Positions 33,405 to 41,112 of a DNA stretch of 64,000 nt are shown piece by piece (the stretch's first letter is position 1; each line of letters opens with the position of its first letter). A model generated the notes under the pieces. That model searched no databases. It was given only the letters and a program-made list of their open reading frames with translations, and was not told the origin of the DNA. A program made the position numbers and the translations under genes. Source of the DNA: Opitutus sp. GAS368. Its GTDB lineage: Bacteria > Verrucomicrobiota > Verrucomicrobiia > Opitutales > Opitutaceae. The stretch spans positions 308,291-372,290 of the forward strand of contig NZ_LT629735.1 of the NCBI RefSeq assembly GCF_900104925.1, read 5' to 3'.

Positions 33405-35192
33405 ATGTCCCTGCCCTTCAACGTCGCCAGCCATCTCGACACGGCCCTCCGGGCCGCCGCCGCCAAGCTGGGATTGGCCGACCGGGGCTTCCAGCCTGAG
33501 GTCCGGGTGGCCGATCCGGCCAATGGCGATTACCAGGCCAATGGCGCCCTCGCCTTCGCCAAACGGGAAAAACAGAACCCCCGCGCCTTGGCCCAGCAAA
33601 TCGTCGACCAACTCGGCGCGCTGCAGGCGGATTATGACATATCCCTCGCCGGCCCGGGCTTCATCAACTTCCGCCTGAAGCCCGCCGCGCTGCTCGCCTG
33701 GCTGCAGACCTACGATTCCGAGGAGCACCTCCAGTCCGGCGCCGCCAGCGCCCGCCACGGCCAGACGTGGGTCGTCGATTACTCTTCGCCTAACACCGCC
33801 AAGCAGATGCATGTCGGCCACCTGCGCTCCGCCGTCATCGGCGAGGCCATCTGCCGCCTGCTCGCGTTCAGCGGGGCGAAGGTCATTCGCGACAACCATA
33901 TCGGCGACTGGGGCACGCAGTTCGGCAAACTCATCTGGGCCTACAAGCGCCACCTCGATCCCGCCGCCCTCGCCCGCGACCCCCTCGAGGAGTTCGAGCG
34001 TCTCTATAAACTCGGCAACACCGCCGCCGAGGCCGACCCGGCCGTCCTGGCCGAGGCCCAGCAGGAACTCGTGAAGCTCCAGGCCGGCGACGCCGGGAAC
34101 CTCGCGATCTGGAAAAACATCAACGACGTCTCCCTCGCCGCCTTCCAGGAAATCTACGACCGCCTCGGCATCAAGTTCGACGTCATGCTGGGCGAGAGCT
34201 TCTACAACGACCAGGTCGAGCGCATCTACCGCGAACTCACCGAGACGAATCTCGCGCAGCCCAGCGAGGGCGCCCTGGTGGTTTTCCACCCGGAGCACCC
34301 GCGCTTCGCCCAGCAGCCCTTCATCATCCGCAAGAGCGACGGCGCCGCCAACTACGCCTCGAGCGACCTCGCGACGGCGCTCTACCGCGCCGAGCATTTC
34401 AAGGTCGACGGCATCATCGTGGTCACCGACTTCCGCCAGGCCGACCACTTCGAGCAGCTCTACCTCACGGTCAGAAAATGGTTCGCCGCCAAAAATTACC
34501 GCGTGCCGGAGCTGCACCACGTGACGTTCGGCTCCGTCAACGGCGAGGACGGCAAGGCGCTCAAGACCCGTGATGGCGGCATCATCCGCCTCAAGGCCCT
34601 GCTCGACGAGGCTCAGGAGCGTTCCTACCAGCTCGTCACCGGCAAGAATCCCGACTTCCCCGAGGCCGAGCGCCGCACCATCGCCGACCTCGTCGGCGTC
34701 GCGTCCGTGCAATACGCGGACCTCTCGCAGAACCGCTCGAGCGACTACGTGTTCGCGTGGGACAAGATGATCTCGCTGGAGGGCAACACGGCCGCCTACC
34801 TGCTCTACGCCGTCACCCGCATCCGCTCCATCTTCCGCAAGGCCGGGCTGGACGCCGGGAAGCCGACAGTCGCCGCCGACGGCAGCGCCCCCGTCCCGGT
34901 GGCCGCGGCCGCCACCGCGCCCGAGACCCTGCAGGAAACCGACCTCGCGCGCAAGCTCGTGAAGTTCTCCGACGCCGTGCAGCTCGCGACGAACACCCTC
35001 CGCCCGCACTTCCTCGGCCTTTACCTCTACGAGCTCGCCGGCGCCTTCAGCACCTTCTACGCCGCCGACAAGGTCATCGTGGACGATCCGGCCGTGCGCG
35101 CCCGGCGCCTCCTGCTCTGCCACCGCACGCTCGTCGAGCTCGAGGCCGGCCTGCACCTGCTCGGCCTCCGCACAGACCTCGAGCGGATGTAG
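33405..35192 (+). CDS. argS: Arginyl-tRNA synthetase
   Basis: ArgRS charges tRNA-Arg. The 595-residue protein has the N-terminal Add-1 domain (1-105), the HIGH motif in SSPNTAKQMHVGHLRSAVIG, IGDWGTQFG, TDFRQADHFEQL and the KMSK-equivalent GKALKTRDGGII (many ArgRS lack a strict KMSK). It has a DALR anticodon-binding domain ending LLGLRTDLERM. A Val/Ala-rich insert lies at about 487-508. It is divergent from the phosphorylase-like gene, with 210 bp between them. Confidence 0.97.
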   Translation: MSLPFNVASHLDTALRAAAAKLGLADRGFQPEVRVADPANGDYQANGALAFAKREKQNPRALAQQIVDQLGALQADYDISLAGPGFINFRLKPAALLAWLQTYDSEEHLQSGAASARHGQTWVVDYSSPNTAKQMHVGHLRSAVIGEAICRLLAFSGAKVIRDNHIGDWGTQFGKLIWAYKRHLDPAALARDPLEEFERLYKLGNTAAEADPAVLAEAQQELVKLQAGDAGNLAIWKNINDVSLAAFQEIYDRLGIKFDVMLGESFYNDQVERIYRELTETNLAQPSEGALVVFHPEHPRFAQQPFIIRKSDGAANYASSDLATALYRAEHFKVDGIIVVTDFRQADHFEQLYLTVRKWFAAKNYRVPELHHVTFGSVNGEDGKALKTRDGGIIRLKALLDEAQERSYQLVTGKNPDFPEAERRTIADLVGVASVQYADLSQNRSSDYVFAWDKMISLEGNTAAYLLYAVTRIRSIFRKAGLDAGKPTVAADGSAPVPVAAAATAPETLQETDLARKLVKFSDAVQLATNTLRPHFLGLYLYELAGAFSTFYAADKVIVDDPAVRARRLLLCHRTLVELEAGLHLLGLRTDLERM

Positions 35193-35235
35193 TTCCCAGA
35201 TATTGCACTGCGTAAACCCGGGAACTGCGTTTTTT
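35191..35235 (+). terminator. Intrinsic terminator of argS
   Basis: Stem AGTTCCC/GGGAACT (35191-35197 and 35220-35226) is followed by GCG and six T residues. The stem begins within the argS stop codon. Confidence 0.7.
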
Positions 35236-35302
35236 CGGTGTCAGCCGTAGTGCCCGTAATGCGTGTTTCTGATTAACGACCACACTTGCAGGTCGATTAT
35301 CC

Positions 35303-35710
35303 TTACCAGTCTTCCACGATCAATCCGGGAACACGGCGGAACTCCCCAACGTTGCCGGTGACGACGCAGGCCCCAAGTGAAAGCGCCTGGCCGGCAAGCA
35401 AGGCGTCGTAAGCCCCGATTGGCTGCGCGTTGGGCTTCAGCGTCGCCAGGTAGGCGCGCACGTTGCCGGCGTATATCGCCGCTTCTGCGTCAAACGGGGC
35501 CACATCGGGCAGAACCCTGCGGAGCTGGGCCACGCGCTCACGATGCGCAGGTTTGCCGGATTTCGCGGCACCATATTCGAGTTCGCTCAGGACAATGGCC
35601 GAAATCCGGCAAAAAGGCAGTTCAGCGCTGAGCCGGTCCCGGAGGGCTTCGTTAGCCTCGCCACCGCGCAGGAAGCGCGAGAACACGTTTGTGTCCGGCA
35701 GGTAGATCAT
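35303..35710 (-). CDS. vapC: PIN-domain ribonuclease toxin (VapC family)
   Basis: The 135-residue protein is a PIN-domain RNase. Metal-binding acids are in YLPDTNVFSRFL (Asp6), VLSELEYGAA (Glu44) and AYDALLAGQAL, with TGNVGEF near the end. These toxins cut tRNA or rRNA and are held by a cognate antitoxin. It begins 12 bases after the antitoxin gene. Length is normal, so the toxin is probably active. Confidence 0.9.
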   Translation of the reverse strand: MIYLPDTNVFSRFLRGGEANEALRDRLSAELPFCRISAIVLSELEYGAAKSGKPAHRERVAQLRRVLPDVAPFDAEAAIYAGNVRAYLATLKPNAQPIGAYDALLAGQALSLGACVVTGNVGEFRRVPGLIVEDW

Positions 35711-35722
35711 GGCCGCAAGCGC

Positions 35723-35923
35723 TCAGGACTCGCGGGATGGGAAATCAGGAGCCGAACCGAACAGTGCGGACAATCCCTTGCGGCGCTTGGCCAGCTCGAC
35801 CGGATCGGTGGCGACAAAGCCCGAGGCCGTGGGGGTGAGCGCGAAGGTTTTGCCAACGGGAACCTTCAAACCGGCCGGCAGACGCAGCGCGGCGGAGTTG
35901 CCCGATTTGAATACCTTGCCCAT
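35723..35923 (-). CDS. vapB: AbrB/MazE-fold antitoxin (VapB type)
   Basis: The 66-residue protein starts MGKVFKSGNSAALRLPAGL, a swapped-hairpin AbrB DNA-binding domain. Its tail (ELAKRRKGLSALFGSAPDF) should wrap the toxin. The antitoxin-first order and 12-base gap are normal for vapBC. An in-frame ATG further upstream would add a segment without domain similarity. Confidence 0.84.
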   Translation of the reverse strand: MGKVFKSGNSAALRLPAGLKVPVGKTFALTPTASGFVATDPVELAKRRKGLSALFGSAPDFPSRES

Positions 35924-36135
35924 CGGAACGCCGATCGATTTCGGGACACTTGCGTGCCTTGATTTGGGGTGGAGGATAGCGTTTCTCATTGTATCTACAC
36001 CGTATATCCTTGGATCGGCGGCGCAAGCAAAACCTGCTCCTTGGCTGGATATTTCCCTGGCGGAGCCCCCCGCGAGCATCCCGGCATATGTGTTCTGGAA
36101 TTGCGGTATTTCGGAACGTCCTTTGCCAGGACGTG

Positions 36136-36284
36136 TTTGCAAAATGCCTTGACTGCTCAATCTGGCGCTCAATCCGTCACTTTCGCTACCGGTCATCCTG
36201 AGCTGCGCGAAGAATCCAGCAGGATTCGCGCGTACCTCTGGATCCTTCGCCCGGCTCAGGATGACAATCAGAGGATTTTGCAAA
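36136..36284. mobile_element. Second MITE-like element, degenerate
   Basis: Outer inverted arms share TTTGCAAAAT (36136-36145 and 36275-36284) with imperfect flanks. An inner perfect 12-base inverted repeat, GTCATCCTGAGC (36192-36203) with its complement (36254-36265), encloses a further hairpin. The GTCATCCTGAGC...GCGAAG core is shared with 29420-29589. It fills the space upstream of vapBC, 213 bp from the antitoxin start; no gene is seen from 35924 to 36387. Confidence 0.6.
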
Positions 36285-36296
36285 AACGCCTTAGGC

Positions 36297-36327
36297 CTGT
36301 AGCGGCGGTCGGTGACCGCCGCTACAG
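36297..36327. repeat. REP-like hairpin CTGTAGCGGCGGTC
   Basis: A perfect 14-bp stem with a 3-base loop (CTGTAGCGGCGGTC GGT and its complement). A half copy, CTGTAGCGGCGGTC, recurs near 50539-50552. It lies directly after the MITE-like element and 60 bases before the next gene. Confidence 0.7.
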
Positions 36328-36387
36328 TCCCGATCCAGGCCACTTCGCTCTTGCCGCTGCCGGCCGGGGCCGCAACATGGCCGCACT

Positions 36388-37170
36388 ATGTCCGGTGGCT
36401 CCCCTGAATCCTCTGGTACGGAATATTACATCCGCGGTCTCAACGACACCGAAGCGCGCGGCCCCTTCTCCATGGAGCAGCTGCGCTCGCTCACCGAGAG
36501 CAGCGACCCGGCCAAGAACGTCACCCCCGAGACCTATTTCTACGACGCCACCTCCGAGCAGTGGCTGCAGATCGGCACGCACGAGCACCTGAAGAGCGCC
36601 CTCTGGCCCGAGAAGAAGAAAATGGGCTTCAAGCAGAAGGAATTCAAGGCGGTCAACGAGGAGAAGACCGACAGCGCCCCCGCCATCACGGTGCAGGAGT
36701 TCCTCGCCGCGGCCGAGGGCCGGACCGACGAGACCAAGGGCAAGAAGGACAAGTCCGAGCAGATGATGAAGGCCGCGCAGTGGGGCACCCGCAGCGCCGC
36801 CGTCATCTCCCTGCTCAGCGCCGTCGCGCTGATCCTGCCCAGCATCGACCTGGTGCTCGCCATGGACATGGCCAAGCTCGCCGACAAGCCGTTCGTCTAC
36901 CTCGGTTTCGTCGACGCCGTCATCGGCCTCCTGCTCTTGCTCGGCGTCATCACCATCTATCCCTTTGTGCGCTTCCGGGCGGTGTTCGGCCTCGGCTTCC
37001 TCGGCTTCCTGTTCATGACGCAGGGGCAGGTCACGCCGATGATCGCCGTGGCGGCCGGCTCGACCGGGCTGTATTTCTGCACGATCTTCCTGAGCCTCAT
37101 CCCGCTCGCCGTGGCGGCGCTGGTCGGCCTGGGTGGCATGGCGATGCTCGCCACCCTGTCCTACTCCTGA
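36388..37170 (+). CDS. GYF_2-domain membrane protein
   Basis: The 260-residue protein starts with a GYF_2 (DUF4339) type domain: YYIRGLNDTEARGPFSMEQLRSL...WLQIG (about 12-70). A charged linker (GKKDKSEQMMK) follows, then about four hydrophobic helices (from about 137 to the end). GYF_2 domains bind proline-rich or membrane partners in bacteria; the role here is unknown. It ends 27 bases before the YihY/BrkB gene and is probably in one operon with it. Confidence 0.78.
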   Translation: MSGGSPESSGTEYYIRGLNDTEARGPFSMEQLRSLTESSDPAKNVTPETYFYDATSEQWLQIGTHEHLKSALWPEKKKMGFKQKEFKAVNEEKTDSAPAITVQEFLAAAEGRTDETKGKKDKSEQMMKAAQWGTRSAAVISLLSAVALILPSIDLVLAMDMAKLADKPFVYLGFVDAVIGLLLLLGVITIYPFVRFRAVFGLGFLGFLFMTQGQVTPMIAVAAGSTGLYFCTIFLSLIPLAVAALVGLGGMAMLATLSYS

Positions 37171-37197
37171 GCGCGCCCCGGCTCGCCCGGTCCCGCC

Positions 37198-38703
37198 ATG
37201 CCGCTGCCTACGCTCCTGCCCCGGCTCCGGCAGCTCTGGGCCCATGACATCTGGGCCGCCGGCCTGATCCGCGAGCGCACGCTGAAGAGCCGCCTGTTCG
37301 CGCTGCTGCGCATCGCCTCCATCACGCTCTCCGGCCTGCATGAGATGCACGTGGCCATCCGCGCCGCCGCGCTCAGCTACAGCTCGCTGCTCGCCCTCGG
37401 CCCGCTGGTGGCCATCGCCGTCCTCATCTCCGGCTTCACCCTCGGCAACCAGGATCCCGCCCTCGCGGCGCAGGGGATCAACCGCGTCATCAGCTTCATC
37501 GCGCCGCAGGTGGCCCAATACGACAAGGCCGACCAGCAGGAGCACGCCCGCGACAAGGCCCTGGCGGCCAACCCCGCGGCCTCCGCCTCCGCCGCGGCCG
37601 CCCCGGTCGCCACGCCCGAGATGGTGCAGCTGCTCAACAATTTCATCGCCAGCTCCCGCTCCGGCACGGCCGGCCTCATCGGCATCCTCACGCTGTTCAT
37701 CATCGTCATCGGTCTCTTCACGACGATCGAGAACACCTTCAACGACATCTGGGGCGTGCGCCGCGGCCGGAGCCTGCTGGCCCGCATCGTCTATTACTGG
37801 AGCGTCATCACGCTCGGCGCCCTGCTCTTCTTCACCTCGCTCACGCTGCTCTCCGCCGGTGCCTTCCTGAATGTCTTCTTTGAGAAAATTCCGCTCGGCG
37901 CCCAGCTGAAGAGCTTCTTCGTCTGGCTGCTGCCGTCGGGGTCGGTGCTGCTGCTGGTCTTCATCCTGACGCTGTTCTACCGGCTCGTGCCGCACACCCG
38001 CGTGCGCTGGGGGGCGGCGCTCCTCGGCGCCGTCGTCGTCACGGTCCTGCTCTTCCTCAACAACTACCTCGCCTTCCTTTATTTCAAGCGCGTCGTCCTC
38101 TCCAAGAGCCTCTACGGCTCCGTCAGCATCATGCCGATCCTGATGATCGGCCTCTACATCTTCTGGTTCTTCGTGCTCGTGGGCGGGCAGATCACCTATG
38201 CCGTGCAGAACGTCCGCTACCGCAGCAGCCAGACCGCCTGGCACAGCCTCAACCACGCCACGCGCGAGAGCATGTCGCTGGTCGTGCTCCTGCTCATCGC
38301 CCGCCGCTTCAAGGTCGCCGCCCCCGCCTACTCCGTCAGCGAGCTGGCCGGGCTCATCCGCGTGCCTGCGCAGATCCTCAACGAGAGCCTCAACCGCCTC
38401 TGCGACCTCAAGCTCGCCATCGAGCTGCCCCCGGCCGACGCCGCCGACCCCAACGATTTCCGCTACCAGCCCGCGCGCCCCTTGGAGCAGATCACGCTCG
38501 AGGAGTTCCGCCGCGCCTTCGAGAACTACGGCGAGGCCCCGACGGCCGGCCTGCTCGACAACGTGGATCCCGTCCTCGCCCTCTACCATGAGCGCATCGC
38601 CCAGGCCCTGCCCGCCGCCCTCGGCGGCCGGACCCTGGACGAACTCATCAGTGAACTCGCGCCGAGCAAGACCTACGCTCCGTTCCCGGTGAAGGGGTCG
38701 TAG
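37198..38703 (+). CDS. YihY/BrkB family membrane protein
   Basis: The 501-residue protein has the six-helix YihY/BrkB core: IRAAALSYSSLLALGPLVAIAVL, then IGLFTTIENTFNDIWGVRRGRS, RLVPHTRVRWGAALLGAVVVTVL and YGSVSIMPILMIGLYIFWFFVLVGGQITYAVQN. An extra Ala-rich loop lies at about 100-140. A C-terminal region of about 140 residues resembles a winged-helix domain and is missing from short family members. The old RNase BN label for this family is incorrect. A diverged copy of its last 30 codons lies at 39524-39625. Confidence 0.88.
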   Translation: MPLPTLLPRLRQLWAHDIWAAGLIRERTLKSRLFALLRIASITLSGLHEMHVAIRAAALSYSSLLALGPLVAIAVLISGFTLGNQDPALAAQGINRVISFIAPQVAQYDKADQQEHARDKALAANPAASASAAAAPVATPEMVQLLNNFIASSRSGTAGLIGILTLFIIVIGLFTTIENTFNDIWGVRRGRSLLARIVYYWSVITLGALLFFTSLTLLSAGAFLNVFFEKIPLGAQLKSFFVWLLPSGSVLLLVFILTLFYRLVPHTRVRWGAALLGAVVVTVLLFLNNYLAFLYFKRVVLSKSLYGSVSIMPILMIGLYIFWFFVLVGGQITYAVQNVRYRSSQTAWHSLNHATRESMSLVVLLLIARRFKVAAPAYSVSELAGLIRVPAQILNESLNRLCDLKLAIELPPADAADPNDFRYQPARPLEQITLEEFRRAFENYGEAPTAGLLDNVDPVLALYHERIAQALPAALGGRTLDELISELAPSKTYAPFPVKGS

Positions 38704-38820
38704 TTTCCCGGCGATCCGCGCCGGCAGTTCCCGCGCGCAATTACGCCCTGAAATCAGGTTATTTGGCCAACTGGGCCGGCCGGGCCGCTCCGCTATAGTG
38801 GCTGGTGCACCCACGCCGGC

Positions 38821-39501
38821 ATGAGTCCCTCCACGATTCTTTGCATTGAGGATAACGCCCTGCTGCTCGACTTCCTGGTCCTCAAGCTGGAGCAGGTTGT
38901 GTCCGGACCGGCGGTGATTGTCGGCGCAGGCAGCGGGAGAGCCGGACTGGAACTCGCCCGCGAGCACAAGCCGGACGTGGTGATCCTCGAGCTCCGCCTG
39001 CCGGACATGAACGGCTTCCAGGTGGCCGCGGAGCTGGCCGGACTGAGACCGGCCCCGCGGGTGCTGGTCGTGACCTCATCGGCTCCCGACACCGTGCTGA
39101 GCCGGATCACCAACAGTCCCATTCACGGCTTCCTCCTCAAATCCTCCGCGCGCGACAGCGAGCTGGCCCTGGCCCTGAAGGAGCTGCTGTTCGGCCGGAC
39201 GTATTTCCAACCCGCCGTGCTGACCGCCATCGCCCGCACCCGGCGGCAGCCGGATCATTTCTCAAAAATCCTTTCGGACCGCGAACTCGAACTGGTGCCT
39301 CTGTTCGGCTTCGGGTGGGCCCATGATAAAGTCGCCCGGCACGCCGGGCTCAGCCCCGCCACCGTGCGCACCCACCACCAGAACATCCTCGCCAAGCTCA
39401 ACCTGCACGGCCGCGAGGAGCTGATGCGGTGGGCCATCAAGAAGGGGTTCACCGATTTCCGCTACGAACCCGGGGAGGCCGCATTGGGCTGTCTGGAGTA
39501 G
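38821..39501 (+). CDS. LuxR-type response regulator with Glu in place of the phospho-Asp
   Basis: Residues 1-125 form a receiver domain (ILCIEDNALLLDF, acidic residues Glu10/Asp11; Thr85; Lys107 in GFLLKSS). A C-terminal helix-turn-helix (SDRELELVPLFGFGWAHDKVARHAGLSPATVRTHHQNILAKL) is of NarL/LuxR type. The phospho-acceptor position, normally Asp, is Glu57 in VVILELRLPDMNG. Such a change can mimic phosphorylation or free the regulator from a kinase. No kinase is adjacent. The gene lies between the BrkB gene and a duplicate of its tail. Confidence 0.87.
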   Translation: MSPSTILCIEDNALLLDFLVLKLEQVVSGPAVIVGAGSGRAGLELAREHKPDVVILELRLPDMNGFQVAAELAGLRPAPRVLVVTSSAPDTVLSRITNSPIHGFLLKSSARDSELALALKELLFGRTYFQPAVLTAIARTRRQPDHFSKILSDRELELVPLFGFGWAHDKVARHAGLSPATVRTHHQNILAKLNLHGREELMRWAIKKGFTDFRYEPGEAALGCLE

Positions 39502-39523
39502 GCGCCCGTGGACTGGAATGCGC

Positions 39524-39625
39524 TCCTGCCCCGCCGTCCTCGGCGGCCGGACCCTGGACGAACTCATCAGCGAACTCGAACCCAGTAAGACTTACGCTCC
39601 GTTTCCGGCCAAGAACCCGGCCTGA
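39524..39625 (+). pseudogene. Displaced 3'-end copy of the YihY/BrkB gene
   Basis: The plus strand reads LGGRTLDELISELEPSKTYA then PFPAKNPA and a stop. The intact gene ends LGGRTLDELISELAPSKTYA then PFPVKGS. Most base differences are in third codon positions, so the copy diverged as a coding sequence before it was cut off. Upstream similarity fades within about 10 bases, with one base inserted. Confidence 0.82.
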
Positions 39626-39689
39626 GGCAAAGGCGCTCAGGCCTGATGTTCCTTCTTGGTTCCTTCGGGCTTCCTTCTTGGATCCTCCT

Positions 39690-39754
39690 TGGATCCATAC
39701 TGGATCTATACTGGATCCATACTGCATCCTTGCGCTATCCTTGCGCTATCCTTG
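39690..39754. repeat. 11-bp tandem repeats
   Basis: TGGATCCATAC occurs at 39690-39700 and 39712-39722, with TGGATCTATAC between them. A linker of 10 bases is followed by CGCTATCCTTG twice (39733-39754). Looser copies of the CTTGGATCC unit precede it from about 39672. No gene is supported between 39626 and 40185. This stretch is clearly less GC-rich than the rest. Confidence 0.75.
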
Positions 39755-40185
39755 TGGGTAGCTTCGGGGAACCTCCTTGCAAGCTGGTTGGATGCTGCGG
39801 GGTTCGGCCGGGTGGCGATCCCATTCGTCAGTCAGGGTAGAGCGGACGCCGGCGGGCGGCAACGTGTTTCGCAGCCTAAACCCAGGTGGTGTTTTGAGAA
39901 CTGCGGCAAAGCGTTGACCTGCGGCTTGTCTATTTCCCAGAAACGATTTGAGGAGGAATATTGGCGGCTAGTTGAGGTTGCAGAAGGTTACCAGACGATC
40001 GCCTTAATGCTATGAAGATAGGTTAGCGGCCCGCTGAATTGAGAAATGCCCGAGTCAGGCCGGGGTGGTCAGATTCAAATTGACGCTTGTCGGGCGACTA
40101 TTTTCTGGAGTGTTTCGCTCTGCAGCGTTGCGCAATGTCCGCGTGGCGCTGGCCATTCGGAGATGGACGAGCATTATATCGAGTC

Positions 40186-40650
40186 ATGAACATCGAATAC
40201 CGCACGCTCCGCGCCGACCACGCGTTGTCCATTGCCAAAAATACTCAAGTTACCGTCAACGCCCAACACGAAGTCGAATGGTCCGATGCCAATCATGGCA
40301 TGAAGAACAGCAAGGTGACCCTCGTTGTGTGCGGTAACCTGACGGAAAAGGCACAATCCTATCCGGTCGAATGGAAATTCCCGGTCACCGATGAAGAGAT
40401 TAAACAAATCGAAGATGGGATTCTGAAGGTCGGCGACGCAGTGCGGGCGAAACAAGAGGACTTCACGCCGCCGCTTGAATGGGAAACCCGTTGCGATGTG
40501 TTCCCGTGGTTGCGAATTGGGTTCATCCGCACGAGCGACAAAAACAAATATTTCGGTTATTTCGAGTTCAAGCGCGAGGAGCAGAAATTGCGGGCCTTAG
40601 TGGAAAACATCCCCGCGATGGAGCAATTGCGGCGAATCCTGATGCCATAG
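40186..40650 (+). CDS. Orphan protein of unknown function, AT-richer gene
   Basis: The 154-residue protein begins MNIEYRTLRADHALSIAKNT and is soluble, acidic and rich in Lys/Glu. It has a GMKNSKVTLVVCGNLTEKAQ strand region and an EWETRCDVFPWLRIGFIRTSDKN segment. I recognise no family. Codon third positions are much less G/C-biased than the neighbours', which suggests recent transfer. The frame is open for 33 more codons upstream, but ATG 40186 is the first start with protein-like composition after it. Confidence 0.65.
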   Translation: MNIEYRTLRADHALSIAKNTQVTVNAQHEVEWSDANHGMKNSKVTLVVCGNLTEKAQSYPVEWKFPVTDEEIKQIEDGILKVGDAVRAKQEDFTPPLEWETRCDVFPWLRIGFIRTSDKNKYFGYFEFKREEQKLRALVENIPAMEQLRRILMP

Positions 40651-40951
40651 GTTTAGGCGTTCTCAATGCATGAGTCGCACTTCGTGTAGAATCATCCATA
40701 GGAGGATTAGGACTACGATAAGCTCAGTCATTGGCACCTTGGCGATTAGGAGCTTCACTATGGGCTTAATTTTCATGGGAATTGAGGGGCTGGTAAATAG
40801 GCGCGTTTTGTCAGGTCGCATTTAAGCTAGGGGCGATGTCCACCGACCAAGCAATAGGTTGTGTTTACCAAGAGGGGCGGTATGCACTCCGCGTAATAAA
40901 TGCGGCGGACTGAACCCAGCCGTCAAATATCCGTAGTGTGCGCTCGTAAAA

Positions 40952-41031
40952 CCTAACTCCGGTTAAAACGGCTGTTTGCCGGCAAACAACACCGTCCCTT
41001 TTACACTCAGCCTTCATGCCAAGGAGTTAGG
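40952..41031. repeat. attC-like nested hairpin
   Basis: Outer arms CCTAACTCC (40952-40960) and GGAGTTAGG (41023-41031) pair perfectly. Inner arms GGCTG (40970-40974) and CAGCC (41008-41012) pair, leaving 9- and 10-base unpaired spacers. A 16-base palindrome TGTTTGCCGGCAAACA (40973-40988) overlaps the inner arm. ACCTAAC fits the integron R'' box RYYYAAC; GTTAGGG misses the R' box GTTRRRY only at the last base. The rest of 40651-41112 shows no convincing gene. Confidence 0.5.
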
Positions 41032-41112
41032 GTATTTTAAACTGAGTCACACCCCCACCTGTTCGCCTGTTGACAGCGGCACCTCCATTTCTAGGTTCAG
41101 CCCCTTTCCCCC

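Noticed and set aside
33339..35156. 605-codon minus-strand frame opposite argS
   Set aside because: Antisense to a complete ArgRS, with shadow-type composition.
37198..38703. Ribonuclease BN (rbn) annotation
   Set aside because: The protein is a YihY/BrkB membrane protein. RNase BN activity belongs to the ElaC/RNase Z family.
36322..38967. 881-codon minus-strand frame
   Set aside because: It spans two plus-strand genes and an intergenic region, with low-complexity Glu/Gly/Arg sequence; a shadow of the GYF_2 and BrkB genes.
39672..39754. Possible CRISPR array
   Set aside because: The repeat period is 11 bp without spacers, and no cas gene is present. It is a simple tandem repeat.
40670..40825. 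51-codon frame with a hydrophobic middle (MSRTSCRIIHRRIRT start)
   Set aside because: Codons are full of AGG/AGA and unlike the genome, there is no start context, and it overlaps no conserved feature. It could be a foreign mini-gene but is not supported.
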